A stretch of 33,689 bases of DNA, taken from the NCBI RefSeq assembly GCF_001455965.1, contig NZ_LKKO01000060.1, positions 1 to 33,689 on the forward strand. The letters are read 5' to 3'. A program made the translations under genes and the position numbers. The notes under the pieces are model-generated. The model ran no database searches and was not told the DNA's origin. It saw only the letters and a list, made by a program, of their open reading frames with translations. Shown here one piece after another: positions 17,077 through 26,279 of the stretch (within the stretch, counting starts at the first letter, position 1; each line of letters begins with the position of its first letter). The DNA is from Methylobacterium sp. GXS13 (GTDB lineage Bacteria; Pseudomonadota; Alphaproteobacteria; Rhizobiales; Beijerinckiaceae).

Positions 17077-19698
17077 ATGGTGGTGAAAGACCGGATGCTG
17101 ACTGCAGCCCAGTCCGAACTGATCGGCGAGTGTGACATCTGCATCGTCGGAACCGGCCCAGCCGGGAGCACACTTGCCCGGGAGTTGTCCCATTCCGGAC
17201 AACGGGTCACTGTACTTGAAAGTGGCGGATTGGAGCGGGACGACGCGACAGACGGCTTGAACGAAGTCGAGAACGTCGGACGCGCGCGCGTCCTCGATCA
17301 GTGGGAGGTGCGCAACCGCATTCTCGGTGGCAGTTCCCACACGTGGGGCGGCCGCTGCGCGCCCTTCGACGCGATCGATTTCGAGCATCGGCCATGGGTT
17401 CCCATGTCGGGCTGGCCGTTCCAGCGCAACGAGATCGGGCAATATCTCGCGCGCTCTGCCGCCCATCTCGGTTTGAACCTCGGCGACGGGTTCAGCGACG
17501 AGCGGTTCTGGACGCTGGCTGGTCGGGACGCACCGGCCGTCAACCCGGATCCGAGGGCTTTGCTGCCGTTCTTCTGGCAGTTCAGCCGCGACGGCGGCAG
17601 CCGTCTCGAAGCTATGCGCTTCGGGAAGCATCTGGCGCGCGAAATCGGTCCGAACGTGCGTCTGATCACCGGGGCCACAGTCCTGCGGGTGAACGTCTCG
17701 GAAGCAGGCGATAGGGTCGTCTCGCTGGACTACGCGTCGCCGGCGGGCGCCGTCCACACCCTGAGGACTGCGAGGGTGATCCTTTGCGCGGGTGGTATCG
17801 AGAATGCGCGGTTGTTGCTGGCCTCCAACGCGGTGCTGTCCGATGGGCTGGGCAACCGTCATGATCTGGTCGGGCGGTATCTCATGGACCATCCGCGAGG
17901 TCCGATCGGGCGATTCGACTTGGCGGCCTCCGCCGGATTGCAGCGCCGCTTCGGGCGCTTCAACGTGCGCGGTAACCTGTTTCGCGGCGGGTTCCGCCTC
18001 AGCCCGGTGGTTCAGCGCGCAGAGGGCTTGCTCAACTGCGCGGTGTGGCTCGGCGAGGCCGTGGCCGAGGACGATCCCTGGGAAGTCTTGAAGCGTTGGA
18101 TGCGGCGCCAGCCCGACCTGCGCAGCGATCTCACCAATCTTTTGGCCAACCGGTACATCTTTCTCTCAGGGATCGGCGACCTGGTCGAGGGCAAGCGCGG
18201 CGTAGTGCGTAAGCTCAGCGCGCTGCATCTCGACTGTATGGTCGAGCAGCGACCCGATCCGGACAGCCGGGTGACGCTGTCGGATCGGCGCGACCGATTC
18301 GGCGTGCCGTTGGCTCGGATCGACTGGCGCGTCCATCGGGATGAGGCCCGGACGATGCGGCGAACTGCCGAACTGATCGCGGACCAATTCGCGCGCGGCG
18401 GGCTGCCCGCACCCATTCTGGAACCGTGGGTCGTCGCCGGCGACGAGCTTCCTGTCACGTTCCTCGACGTCGCGCATCCCACCGGGACGACGCGCATGGC
18501 GACCGAGCCGAGCTCCGGCGTCGTGGACCCAGAATGTCGTGTATATGGCATAAGTGGGCTTTATATCGCGGGCAGTTCCGTCTTTCCCACGGCGGGACAC
18601 TGCAATCCGACGCAGCTGATCGTCGCCCTCGCCATCCGTCTGGGGGATCACTTGAAAAACGATGTCGACCGTCGTCCGGCCGTCGAGGGAACGCCGACAT
18701 CCCGGCAGCGTGGCAAGGGCGGTACCGTCCTGGTCACCGGCGGGACCGGCTTGATCGGCCGCCACGTCGTCGCTGATCTCGTCGAGCGCGGCTACCAAGT
18801 ACGCGCGACCACGTCGCGGACCGAACTGCCCGCCGAAACCGCCGGTGGCGCGATCGAATGGGTCCATTTCGATCTGCACGGCACCACCGAGTACGACGAG
18901 CTGATGCGCGGCTGTCAGGCGGTCCTGCACATCGGCGCTGAGATGAAGGATCATGCGCGAATGACGCGGACGAACGTCGAGGGGACGCGACTCCTCGCGA
19001 CGGCGGCCGAGGCCGCGGGGGTCGCGGCGTTCTGCTACACGAGCTCGATCTCGGTCTACGGCAGCGGCCTCACTCGCCAGGCCCGGGAGGATTCGCCTGT
19101 GCTGACCGCGGATCGCGACGTCCCGTCCGAGTATTGGGGGGACGAGGGCATTCGCATCTATGGCCGGACGAAGCTCGGCGGCGAGCTTGCCCTGCGCGAG
19201 GTCGCCAAAACTGTCCGCTACACCATCCTAAGGCCGACCGTGGTGGTGGGCGTCGACGAGATTCTCAAGGTCGGTGACTGGCCGCTCGCCAAGCGGATCG
19301 CCGCGGCGCACCGACACTCGCATTTCGTGTACGTACGCGACGTGTCTCAGGCGATCATCTGGGCCATGGAGCGGTCGTTGCTCGGCGCGCGGGATGCTGG
19401 CTCCGTCGAGGTGTTCAACGTCGGGGAGGATGAACACGAGCGCCCGACCCACGCCGATTTTATGCGTCGAGCGTATCGCATCAGCGGTGCCCGCCGCTTC
19501 AAGGTGGTGCCGACACCCTGGTTCGTCGATTGGACGCGCGATCTCATCCGGCTCAGACGGGCGACGCGTCGACACCCGCTGTGGAGCATGCGCTTCCCCG
19601 CCGATCGCCTCTACGCGGCGGGATACACCCACCGCTATGGCATGAGCTACGCCTACGATCTCGCCCTGAAACAGCTGCAACGCGCCGTGGATCCGTAA
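17077..19698 (+). CDS. Fusion of GMC flavoprotein oxidoreductase and NAD-dependent SDR epimerase/reductase
   Basis: One uninterrupted frame of 873 residues with two enzymes. Residues about 18-540 are a GMC oxidoreductase: FAD site IVGTGPAGSTLARELS (GxGxxG 25-30), LGGSSHTWGGRC, ILCAGGIENARLLLAS, and the C-terminal HPTGTTRM (H467) plus AGHCNPTQLIVALAIRLGDHL (H508, N510), where the catalytic pair is expected. After a short linker, residues about 549-873 are an extended SDR: TGGTGLIG (554-561) for NAD(P), CYTSSISVYGSG, and the catalytic YGRTK (Y695, K699). GMC enzymes oxidise alcohols, often sugars; extended SDRs epimerise or reduce nucleotide sugars. A coupled oxidation and reduction on one sugar is an attractive inference. 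The start is uncertain (TTG 17056, ATG 17077, ATG 17095); none has a strong ribosome site. Confidence 0.88.
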   Translation: MVVKDRMLTAAQSELIGECDICIVGTGPAGSTLARELSHSGQRVTVLESGGLERDDATDGLNEVENVGRARVLDQWEVRNRILGGSSHTWGGRCAPFDAIDFEHRPWVPMSGWPFQRNEIGQYLARSAAHLGLNLGDGFSDERFWTLAGRDAPAVNPDPRALLPFFWQFSRDGGSRLEAMRFGKHLAREIGPNVRLITGATVLRVNVSEAGDRVVSLDYASPAGAVHTLRTARVILCAGGIENARLLLASNAVLSDGLGNRHDLVGRYLMDHPRGPIGRFDLAASAGLQRRFGRFNVRGNLFRGGFRLSPVVQRAEGLLNCAVWLGEAVAEDDPWEVLKRWMRRQPDLRSDLTNLLANRYIFLSGIGDLVEGKRGVVRKLSALHLDCMVEQRPDPDSRVTLSDRRDRFGVPLARIDWRVHRDEARTMRRTAELIADQFARGGLPAPILEPWVVAGDELPVTFLDVAHPTGTTRMATEPSSGVVDPECRVYGISGLYIAGSSVFPTAGHCNPTQLIVALAIRLGDHLKNDVDRRPAVEGTPTSRQRGKGGTVLVTGGTGLIGRHVVADLVERGYQVRATTSRTELPAETAGGAIEWVHFDLHGTTEYDELMRGCQAVLHIGAEMKDHARMTRTNVEGTRLLATAAEAAGVAAFCYTSSISVYGSGLTRQAREDSPVLTADRDVPSEYWGDEGIRIYGRTKLGGELALREVAKTVRYTILRPTVVVGVDEILKVGDWPLAKRIAAAHRHSHFVYVRDVSQAIIWAMERSLLGARDAGSVEVFNVGEDEHERPTHADFMRRAYRISGARRFKVVPTPWFVDWTRDLIRLRRATRRHPLWSMRFPADRLYAAGYTHRYGMSYAYDLALKQLQRAVDP

Positions 19699-20415
19699 TT
19701 CCCTCGCCCTCGTCCGAGAAGCCCCCAAGCGGGGAGGTGTCAACCCCATTGTGCATCCGCCTCCTCAAATCCAGGCTCCTAGGGATGAGCTGGCACACAG
19801 TGCAGAGCCCGCTCGGGCGCGACCAGCCGGCGCTCGTCCTCGTGCGGCGTGCGGTCGAGCAAACCAGGCGACAGGCCGCCAGTTCGGTGCCCTGTGCACT
19901 TGGGCGCGACGGGTTGACCCGCCGTCCGGGCGGACGATGGCGATCGTTCGCGCTTCGCGGTCCCAACCGGACCGCTGCCTTAACCCCTTCGCCGGGATGA
20001 TATCCGTCGACGCAGGTCCGAAGGGCTTTACCCGCCGTCGCAAAGCTCTCGCGACTGATCGCGACGTGGTACGGGCGCGGCTGTCGCGAGGCTTGTCCTT
20101 GACGGTGGCGCGGGTGGGATCGAGGCGCTGTCGGTATGGTCGAGGGCGTGTTCAGCCGCTTGGGCCCGGATTTGTTCACGCTCGCCTCCGTTCCGGCGCG
20201 CTCTGGTACACGGGGCGTGCGCGACCGGCATTCCGGCACAAAGCATCGGAGACCCCGCGAGCGCCGTCCGAGGCTGAGGGTTCCTAGGCGGTCGAGACCC
20301 CACGATCCTATGGACGCGGCCCGCTCGAACTCGGTCCGACCCCGTGCCGAGACGGCATCGGCGCAGCCCGACGCCGGTTCTGATACGACTTCCAGTGGCG
20401 TGCCGCGGGCGTCAT
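19699..20415. other. Intergenic region between convergent genes; nothing recognised
   Basis: About 720 bases between the fusion gene and the reverse GT2 gene. Open frames on both strands are Arg/Pro/Ala-rich and match nothing I know. A short CCCC/GGGG stem near 19722-19735 could serve as a weak terminator. Confidence 0.4.
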
Positions 20416-21405
20416 TCAGCCGGCCCGTTGGGCCAGGATCCTGCCGACGATGCGGGGCGACCTTAGAAACAGCTCCTTGGCGAGTAGGTATGACGCCCTG
20501 GGATCACGCGTCAGCGCACGGCTTGCCTGGCGGCTGTTTCCGGCTAGCACGGCTTGTCGGAACTGACCGTAGACCTCATCGCGCCTGACCAACCCGCGCA
20601 GCCGTTCGAGCGCTCGGCGGGCATCCGGGTCGGAGGATAAGAGGCGGTCGGCCAAGCCGGCTTGCAGGCGTCGGCCGATCTTCGCGCTCGTATCCGGTGA
20701 CCACGCCTCGACGAGAGAGCCGCTGCGGACCCGATATCGGTACAACGGCCGAGTCGTGTGCGCCCAACGCGCGCCAGCTAGGAAGCAGTGCACGTAGAAG
20801 ATCAGGTCTTCGCCAACGCGCAGATCCTCGTCGTATCGCAACCCGTTAGCCTCGATGAACCCCCGTCGAACCATCGGCTTCAAGAACGCGTAGCTACGCC
20901 GGCCGCTCGCGGTCCGACCGTACAAGCAGCCCTGCAGGAACTGCGAGAACGTGAGTTCGCGCGTATCGCCACCGTCTACGGGGAACATCGGCGCCGGATC
21001 GGCGACATCGCCGAACACTTCGAGGTTGTCGGTTATCACGTCAGATCGAGAGGTTCGCGCGATCTGCCAGAGCGTATCGAGACGCCCTGTGTGATAGACG
21101 TCGTCGGCGTCCAGGAACGTGACCCACTCGCTTTTCGCAACTCCCAGACCGGCGTTCCGGCCCGCGGAGGGGCCGCCGTTGTGGGCCAGGAATAGTATGC
21201 GGATGCATGCATCCTCCGCCGCCAGACGGCGCGCGACCTCCCCCGTGCGATCGGTGGACGCGTCGTCGACAATGATGATCTCGCGCGGCACGCGGCTCTG
21301 GCCCTGAACCGAGCTGACTGCCTGCTCTAAGAAGTCCTCAGCGTTGAACGCCGGGATGATCACCGATACGTCGCAATCGCCAACACTCAGGCCGCCGCTA
21401 TGCAT
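20416..21405 (-). CDS. GT2-family glycosyltransferase (ExoO-like layout)
   Basis: Predicted inverting GT-A glycosyltransferase of 329 residues. VSVIIPAFNAEDFLEQAVSS opens the nucleotide-binding fold, IIIVDDASTDRT gives the first aspartates, NGGPSAGRNAGL is the glycine loop, and TFLDADDVYH (D99/D101) is the metal-binding DXD. The GEDLIFYVHCFLAGARW segment matches the usual ED catalytic-base region. I start at ATG 21405, which has GAGGT five bases upstream; the frame is open to 21465 but the extra residues add nothing to the fold. The layout resembles ExoO/ExoM-type succinoglycan transferases, but sugar and linkage cannot be told. It is reverse to the EPS genes on its left, and the IS630 element lies immediately upstream of it. 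Confidence 0.88.
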   Translation of the reverse strand: MHSGGLSVGDCDVSVIIPAFNAEDFLEQAVSSVQGQSRVPREIIIVDDASTDRTGEVARRLAAEDACIRILFLAHNGGPSAGRNAGLGVAKSEWVTFLDADDVYHTGRLDTLWQIARTSRSDVITDNLEVFGDVADPAPMFPVDGGDTRELTFSQFLQGCLYGRTASGRRSYAFLKPMVRRGFIEANGLRYDEDLRVGEDLIFYVHCFLAGARWAHTTRPLYRYRVRSGSLVEAWSPDTSAKIGRRLQAGLADRLLSSDPDARRALERLRGLVRRDEVYGQFRQAVLAGNSRQASRALTRDPRASYLLAKELFLRSPRIVGRILAQRAG

Positions 21406-22268
21406 GCCTGACCTCGAGAAAATGCATGAAGAGTCCCGATCGAGTTGCGATTCGGCCGACGCCAAGATCGACCACCGGACTGGCGCCCCGCCGCATTGTC
21501 GGGGCCACCGTCACGGACGAGGCGAGAACCATCGGCCGCTCAGTCTTATGCTCCAACGAACAGGTTTACGCCACGATGACAAGCGCGATGTCGCGCCCGA
21601 CTTCACGATTGCCGTAACGTCGCGCCCTAGAGCCGTGTCCGGCTGGGTTGAATCGTTGGGTGTAGCGGGCAGTCTGCGGATCTGATTCGATGTTGGGCTT
21701 TCCGAGGAGGTCGGGATGCTGTCAGCGCTATCGATGGATCTGCGAGAACGCGTGATCGCGGCGATTAAGGCGGGCGCTTCGCGCCGACAGGCGGCCAAGC
21801 GCTTCGGGGTCGGCCCATCCAGCGCAATCCGCTGGCATGAACGCTTCCAGGCGGAGGGCGCGATCGCACCCCGGCCCTCGTGCGGGCAGCGACCCGCACC
21901 GGCCATCGAAGCGCACGCTGAGCGGATCCTTCAGGTCGATCGGGAGCAGCCGCAGGCCTTCCTGCACGAGGTGCGTGATATCCTGGCCGAGCAGGGTGTC
22001 CGCACGAGCGTCAGCGGGCTGTGGCGGTTCTTCGCCCGGCATCGGATCACCCGTAAAAAGGGGCTGTCTACGCGGCCGAGCAGGAGCGGGCGGACGTGAA
22101 AGCCGCACGGGAGGCGTGGTTCGAGGGTCAACTCGACCTCGACCCCGATGCCGTCGTCTTCATCGACGAGACGGCGACCGCCACGAACATGGCCCGCACC
22201 TACGGTCGGGCTCCACGCGGCGAGCGTTGCCGGCTCCTCGTGCCCCAGGGCCATGTGTGGACGCCCCC

Positions 22269-22514
22269 TCGGGTGCAAGCAAAATTTCTGGACGGGCGCT
22301 GCGCGTGATCGGGTGTTGCCATGTGTCCGGCCTCTGATGCGGCGGGTGACATGCCGCGGGCCCGTATGGGAGTGCGAGAGTCGGGACCACATCACTACAG
22401 CGCGCTCGAAGCGCTTCCCCTGAGCCTGGCTCTCCCAACTCCGTCTCACCGACGTTGCGCCATACCTGTCCGTCGACCTCCTCACGCCCTCCGACAGCCT
22501 CGCGTCCGCCCCGC
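22269..22514 (-). ncRNA. Putative guide (seekRNA/bridge-type) RNA region of the IS1111 element
   Basis: IS1111-type elements encode a guide RNA in the non-coding stretch downstream of the transposase gene; here that stretch is about 246 bases. Two short segments echo the element's own junctions. GCCATGTGT at 22318-22326 equals the left junction 22250-22258, and CATCACTACAG at 22390-22400 matches the right junction CATCATTACAA (23611-23621) apart from C/T and G/A changes. This is what target guides would look like. Both matches run in the same direction, while known guides read opposite strands, so the detailed assignment is uncertain. RNA ends are not defined. Confidence 0.45.
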
Positions 22515-23540
22515 CTACGCGGTGACGGCCGGAGCTCGGTAGATCCCACCCTTCGTCAGAAGGGCCCACGCGATACGCGCATTCTTGTTCGCCACGGCCA
22601 CGATGACCAGCATCGGCGGCTTGCGCGCCAGCATTTGGCCGAGCCACGAGTCGGCCGGCACGCCCTTGCGCTTGGCCCAGCGCACCACCGCGCTGGCGGC
22701 AATGATGAGCAGGCGCCGCAGCGTTCGCTCGCCCATGCGCCAGGTGCGACCGAGGCGTTCCTTACCGCCAGTCGAGCGCTGCACCGGTGTCAGCCCGACC
22801 CAGGCTGCAAAGTCGCGGCCCGAGCGGAACGTCTCGACGGGCGCGCCCAGGGCCTCGATGGCAGTGGCGATCAGCGGGCCGATGCCCGGTACGCTCATCA
22901 ACCGCCGGGCCGTGTCGTCGGCCTTCGCGCGCGCGGCGATCTCGGCATCGAGGGCTGCGGTCTGCTCCTGCAGGTGGCGGAGCGCACCGACGAGAACGGC
23001 GAGGCTGGCGCGGGCGGCCGGAGGAAGATCCTATGCTGGATCTTCGATCTGCGCGATCAGCCGCTCGACGTGGGCTGGCCCCTGCGGGGCGATCTGGCCG
23101 TACTCGGCGAGGTGGCCACGGATCGCGTTGATGAGCTGGGTACGCTGGCCGACGAGTACATCGCGGGTCCGGAAGATCACTGCGGAGGCCTGCTTGGCCT
23201 CACTCTTCACGGCCACGAAGCGCATGGTCGGACGCTGCGCGGCCTCGCAGATCGCCTCGGCATCGGCCGCATCGTTCTTCTGCCGTTTGACGAAGGGCTT
23301 CACGTAAGCCGGCGCTATCAGCTTCACCGTGTGGCCGAGCTTGCCGATCTCCCGGCCCCAGTGATGCGCGCCGAGACAGGCCTCCATAGCGACGATACAA
23401 GAAGGTTGAGCGGCGAAGAAGGCCAGCACCTGATCGCGCCGCAGCTTCCTGCGGAAGACTGGCGCACCGGCGGCATCCACGCCGTGCGCCTGGAAGACGT
23501 TCTTGGCCAGATCCAGGCCGATGGTGCTAACCTCTGTCAC
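22515..23540 (-). pseudogene. IS110/IS1111 transposase with an internal stop codon
   Basis: A 341-codon reverse frame from GTG 23540 to the stop at 22515-22517, interrupted by one in-frame TAG at 23031-23033. The upstream part has the DEDD RuvC-like domain: TIGLDLAKNVFQAHG (first Asp), IVAMEACLGAHHWGRE (Glu), VKRQKNDAADAEAICEAA (two Asp). The downstream part, in the same frame, has the Transposase_20 region: MSVPGIGPLIATAIEALG, FAAWVGLTPVQRSTGGK and LGRTWRMGERTLRRLLIIAA. Nothing is missing between the halves (residues IAQIEDPA, stop, DLPPAARASL), so this is a point nonsense change, not a frameshift. Without suppression the element should be immobile. Confidence 0.88.
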
Positions 23541-24048
23541 GGACGCCTCCCTGTGGTGGCTCTCAACACCACCATCCTGGCACGTCGATGCCGTCGGGGG
23601 GCGTCCACCCCATCATTACAAGACCACCACCGTCACCGCCGCCCTGCGCACCAGCGGCTTGGTCGCCACCACCCTGTTCGACGGCGCCACCAACGGCGCG
23701 CGCTTCCGCGCCTACGTCACCGACACCCTGGTCCCGGTGCTGAAGCCGGGTGACACCGTCATCCTCGACAACCTGCAATCCCACAAGGTCGTCGGCGTGC
23801 GCGAAGCCATCGAGGCGGCCGGCGCGCGGCTCCTCTACCTCCCGACCTACTCGCCCGACTTCAACCCGATCGAGCAGGCCTTCTCAAAGCTTAAGGCGCT
23901 GCTGCGCACCGCCGCTGCCCGAACCGTCCCAGATCTTTGGGCAGCCATCGCCCGGGCCTTCGCAGCCTCCACTCCAGCGGAATGCTGCAACTACATCGCC
24001 GCCGCCGGATACGACGCTTATGACCCAACCTAAACGACAACAGCTCTA

Positions 24049-24797
24049 GTCATGGAACCATTGCTAGACTCAGGAGTACTTAATTGTTTTACAGCGGCGT
24101 GGAAGATCTTGCTGCCTCTGTCGCCCGGTGTTGAAGTAGCTTCGGTCAGTTTAGGACCATACCTTTGAGTTCCTAGTCCCGAGCACTGACCGGTTTCGGC
24201 ATCGTATTTAAGTGACGCGGAGCACCGCCGGGGGCTGCGGCCGAGACGTCGGGCTGGGCGCATTTTGGCGGGGATAATGCCGTCTCAGGATGGTATTCCT
24301 CGGGCGCATCGAGAATGGCAGGTCGAGATCTTAAGCGCCGTCAGTTCGGCGTTTACGTCCGGCGGCAGTGATGGAACGGTGCTCCCAAGCGCTGGGGAGA
24401 CCGTCGAGCGAGTCGCGCGCCAGCTGTGGCGCAGGACGTGGCCCGCGCTATCCGGCGCGCATCGAAGTAAGCTCGTCCAGAATTGGCCGCTGATGGGCGA
24501 GCCCCAGGCATTTGGGTCAAGTTGCGCAGTGGCCGCTGGGGGTGATCGTCGCTTCGCGACCATCACGTCAGGCCAACTCGATCCCGATAACCGTCGTGGC
24601 GCAATCCGCGACGTCAAGGAGCAATCACACGAGCCGCGTCACCGACAAGCCGTTATCGGCTTCGCGCCAAGTGGGTGCCACCACGAACTCGCCGCCGGCG
24701 GCCTCAAGACGCGCGGGCGATACCCGTCGATCAGGCGCTGGTCTTGATCCCGCCGCGGTGTGGTGCCGGTTCCCGCATTGTGGAGCGCATTAAGGAT
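24049..24797. other. Intergenic region between IS630 and the flippase gene
   Basis: About 750 bases with no supportable gene. Open frames at 24265-24747 (forward) and 24285-24617 (reverse) have no motif or good start. It may be sequence displaced by the IS insertion. Confidence 0.4.
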
Positions 24798-26279
24798 CTA
24801 ACTGCGCAGCCGGGAGATCATCGCGAGGACATTGCGCAGTTCGCTCCACGCGGCAGGCGCGAAAACCGCGACGAGCATTGCGTAGAGGCTGCACCCCACG
24901 GAGGTGCAGACCGCCGCGGCCGCGATGGGGGCGGAAAACGGCAGGGATGCAACGTAACCAAGACCGAACGCAATGCCGGACAACAGCGTTGGAAGGACGT
25001 AGAGCGGGATGATATCCCGCGGGGCTAGATTGAGGCGGCGCAGCGTGACGCACACGAAGATCGGCTGCGTGATGAGATAGAAGGCACCGACCGCCACGGC
25101 GGTTCCGGTCGCGCCCCCTAGCCATGCTCCTGGGGTGATAAGCAGGAAGAATACCGGCGTCTGAATCAGCGTGTAGTGCATGATCCGGCGAAACTCGCCG
25201 CGCGAGCGCAGAAGCGTTTCGGCGATCCACGATAGTGCGTCGAACGCGAGACCCACGCTCAGGATCTGCACGATTGGGATCGACGGCGCCCATTCCTGGC
25301 TGAAGAACAAGGTCATCACCGACGGGGCGACGGCGCTCTGCAGAAATGCCAGCGGCATTACCAAAAACGACAAGTTGGTCGCGGCCCTCAGCGTCGCGCT
25401 GCGCTGCCGGTCGAGATCTTTGTTCATCCGTGTGAAGACTGGGAACAGGACGTTGGCAAAATTACCCGCCAGGACCCAGAGCGGTTGCGCCGACAGACGG
25501 AAGGCGAAGTAGTAGATGCCTACGACGCTCTTATCTGCGATCAGCCCCAATATCAGGTAACCGCCCTGAGCGATCAGGGCGATGAGCATCCGTGTGACCG
25601 AGGACGACGAGGCGTTTCGGAACAGGAAGCGCCATCGTTTGACCCGCGGCTTGAGCGGGATCGAGCCAATGATGATCCAGTAGATGACCGCCCGAACTGT
25701 GACCAGCACGGGCAGGGGGATGACAAGGCTCCAGGCGCCGCAGCCGGCCCACGCCAAGCCGACGGTCATAAGAACCTGCGCGGCGAGTTCGATGCCCGTG
25801 TAGAGGGCGAGCAAACTGAAGCGGAGCTGAGCCCGCAGGATTGTCGCCGGCACAGTCGAGAGTGCGCCGATCGGCATCTGAATCGCGATCAAACATGTCA
25901 GACCGACGATGTTTGGGGCATCGTAGATATGGGCGAAGATCGGCGAGACGGCGGCCACGATGATCGCGGCGCCTGTGGACAGCGCCAAGCTGATCCAGAA
26001 CAAGGATCCTGCCCAGAGTTGTAGCGCGTGCCGACGTTGCAGGATGACGTCGTCGAGGCCGATATTCACGGCGGCCGTCGCGACGGCTGTGATCGAGTAG
26101 GTCAATCCCACGAGCCCGAAATCGGCGGGCTTCAAAAATAGTACGAGGAGCAGCTGATTGAGCAGGCTCAGCACCCGCGCGACTGCATTCTGAGCCAGCG
26201 AGGACATAAGTCCGCCGATCACGCGCCGCCCGAGACCGACCGTCCGCGGACCGCCCGGCGGCTGTGGGACCTCTCGCAT
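24798..26279 (-). CDS. wzx-like: Wzx/ExoT-like polysaccharide flippase (MOP superfamily)
   Basis: Inner-membrane protein of 493 residues with about 12-14 hydrophobic helices. It fits the polysaccharide-transport branch that moves undecaprenyl-linked repeat units to the periplasm. The N-terminal LMSSLAQNAVARVLSLLNQLLLVLFLKPADFGLVGLTYSI is typical of this family (a helix followed by L.P.DFGL). FPVFTRMNKD and LRSRGEFRRIMHYTLIQTP are further typical loops. ATG 26279 is the conservative start; the frame is open to 26441, and TTG 26381, six bases after AAAGG, would add a 34-residue acidic, probably disordered tail. It reads in the same direction as the GT2 gene upstream of it (26992-27870), 0.7 kb away. 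It is the only flippase in the window, so it is the natural partner of the Wzy-like protein. Confidence 0.86.
   Translation of the reverse strand: MREVPQPPGGPRTVGLGRRVIGGLMSSLAQNAVARVLSLLNQLLLVLFLKPADFGLVGLTYSITAVATAAVNIGLDDVILQRRHALQLWAGSLFWISLALSTGAAIIVAAVSPIFAHIYDAPNIVGLTCLIAIQMPIGALSTVPATILRAQLRFSLLALYTGIELAAQVLMTVGLAWAGCGAWSLVIPLPVLVTVRAVIYWIIIGSIPLKPRVKRWRFLFRNASSSSVTRMLIALIAQGGYLILGLIADKSVVGIYYFAFRLSAQPLWVLAGNFANVLFPVFTRMNKDLDRQRSATLRAATNLSFLVMPLAFLQSAVAPSVMTLFFSQEWAPSIPIVQILSVGLAFDALSWIAETLLRSRGEFRRIMHYTLIQTPVFFLLITPGAWLGGATGTAVAVGAFYLITQPIFVCVTLRRLNLAPRDIIPLYVLPTLLSGIAFGLGYVASLPFSAPIAAAAVCTSVGCSLYAMLVAVFAPAAWSELRNVLAMISRLRS

Larger units (their letters stand above)
22255..23613 (-). 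mobile_element. IS110-family element, IS1111 subgroup, nested in IS630
   Basis: A unit of about 1.36 kb sits inside the IS630 transposase gene. Near its ends it has a perfect 12-base inverted repeat GTGGACGCCCCC (22257-22268, and reversed at 23597-23608). Short subterminal inverted repeats of this length mark the IS1111 subgroup; typical IS110 elements lack them. The exact ends are uncertain by about three bases because CAT occurs at both junctions (22252-22254 and 23614-23616). The transposase is on the reverse strand, with about 70 bases before it and about 260 bases after it. Confidence 0.85.
21716..24033 (+). pseudogene. IS630 transposase, two frames, split by IS1111
   Basis: The first frame (21716-22099) has the helix-turn-helix region (LRERVIAAIKAGASRRQAAKRFGVG ... 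IRWHERF). The rest continues in the -1 frame from about 22055: YAAEQERADVKAAREAWFEGQ ... VVFIDETATATNMARTYGRAPRGE, containing the first catalytic Asp. The switch lies at CGTAAAAAGGGGCT, an A5G4 tract, fitting the programmed -1 slippage known in some IS630 elements. The frame is cut after VPQGH at 22254 by IS1111 and resumes near 23617 with YKTTTVTAALRTSGL ... VILDNLQSHK ... YSPDFNPIEQAFSKLK, the second Asp and the final Glu. Joined, this gives a complete transposase of usual length, so it was whole before the insertion and is now inactive. Confidence 0.85.
21630..24046 (+). mobile_element. IS630-family insertion sequence interrupted by an IS110/IS1111 element
   Basis: The ends are imperfect inverted repeats: GAGCCGTGTCCGG at the left and, read inward, GAGCTGTTGTCGT at the right, each followed by GGTTG. 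Both are flanked by TA (21628-21629 and 24047-24048), the target duplicated by IS630/Tc1-type elements. Removing the inserted IS1111 unit leaves about 1.06 kb, a normal IS630 size. The element sits upstream of the reverse GT2 gene, between it and the flippase gene. Confidence 0.85.

Noticed and set aside
23031..23035. Frameshift as the cause of the split IS1111 transposase
   Set aside because: Both halves are in the same frame; the break is an in-frame TAG.
22455..23753. Long forward open frame across the IS1111 element
   Set aside because: It is antisense to the transposase, whose DEDD and C-terminal motifs are clear on the reverse strand.
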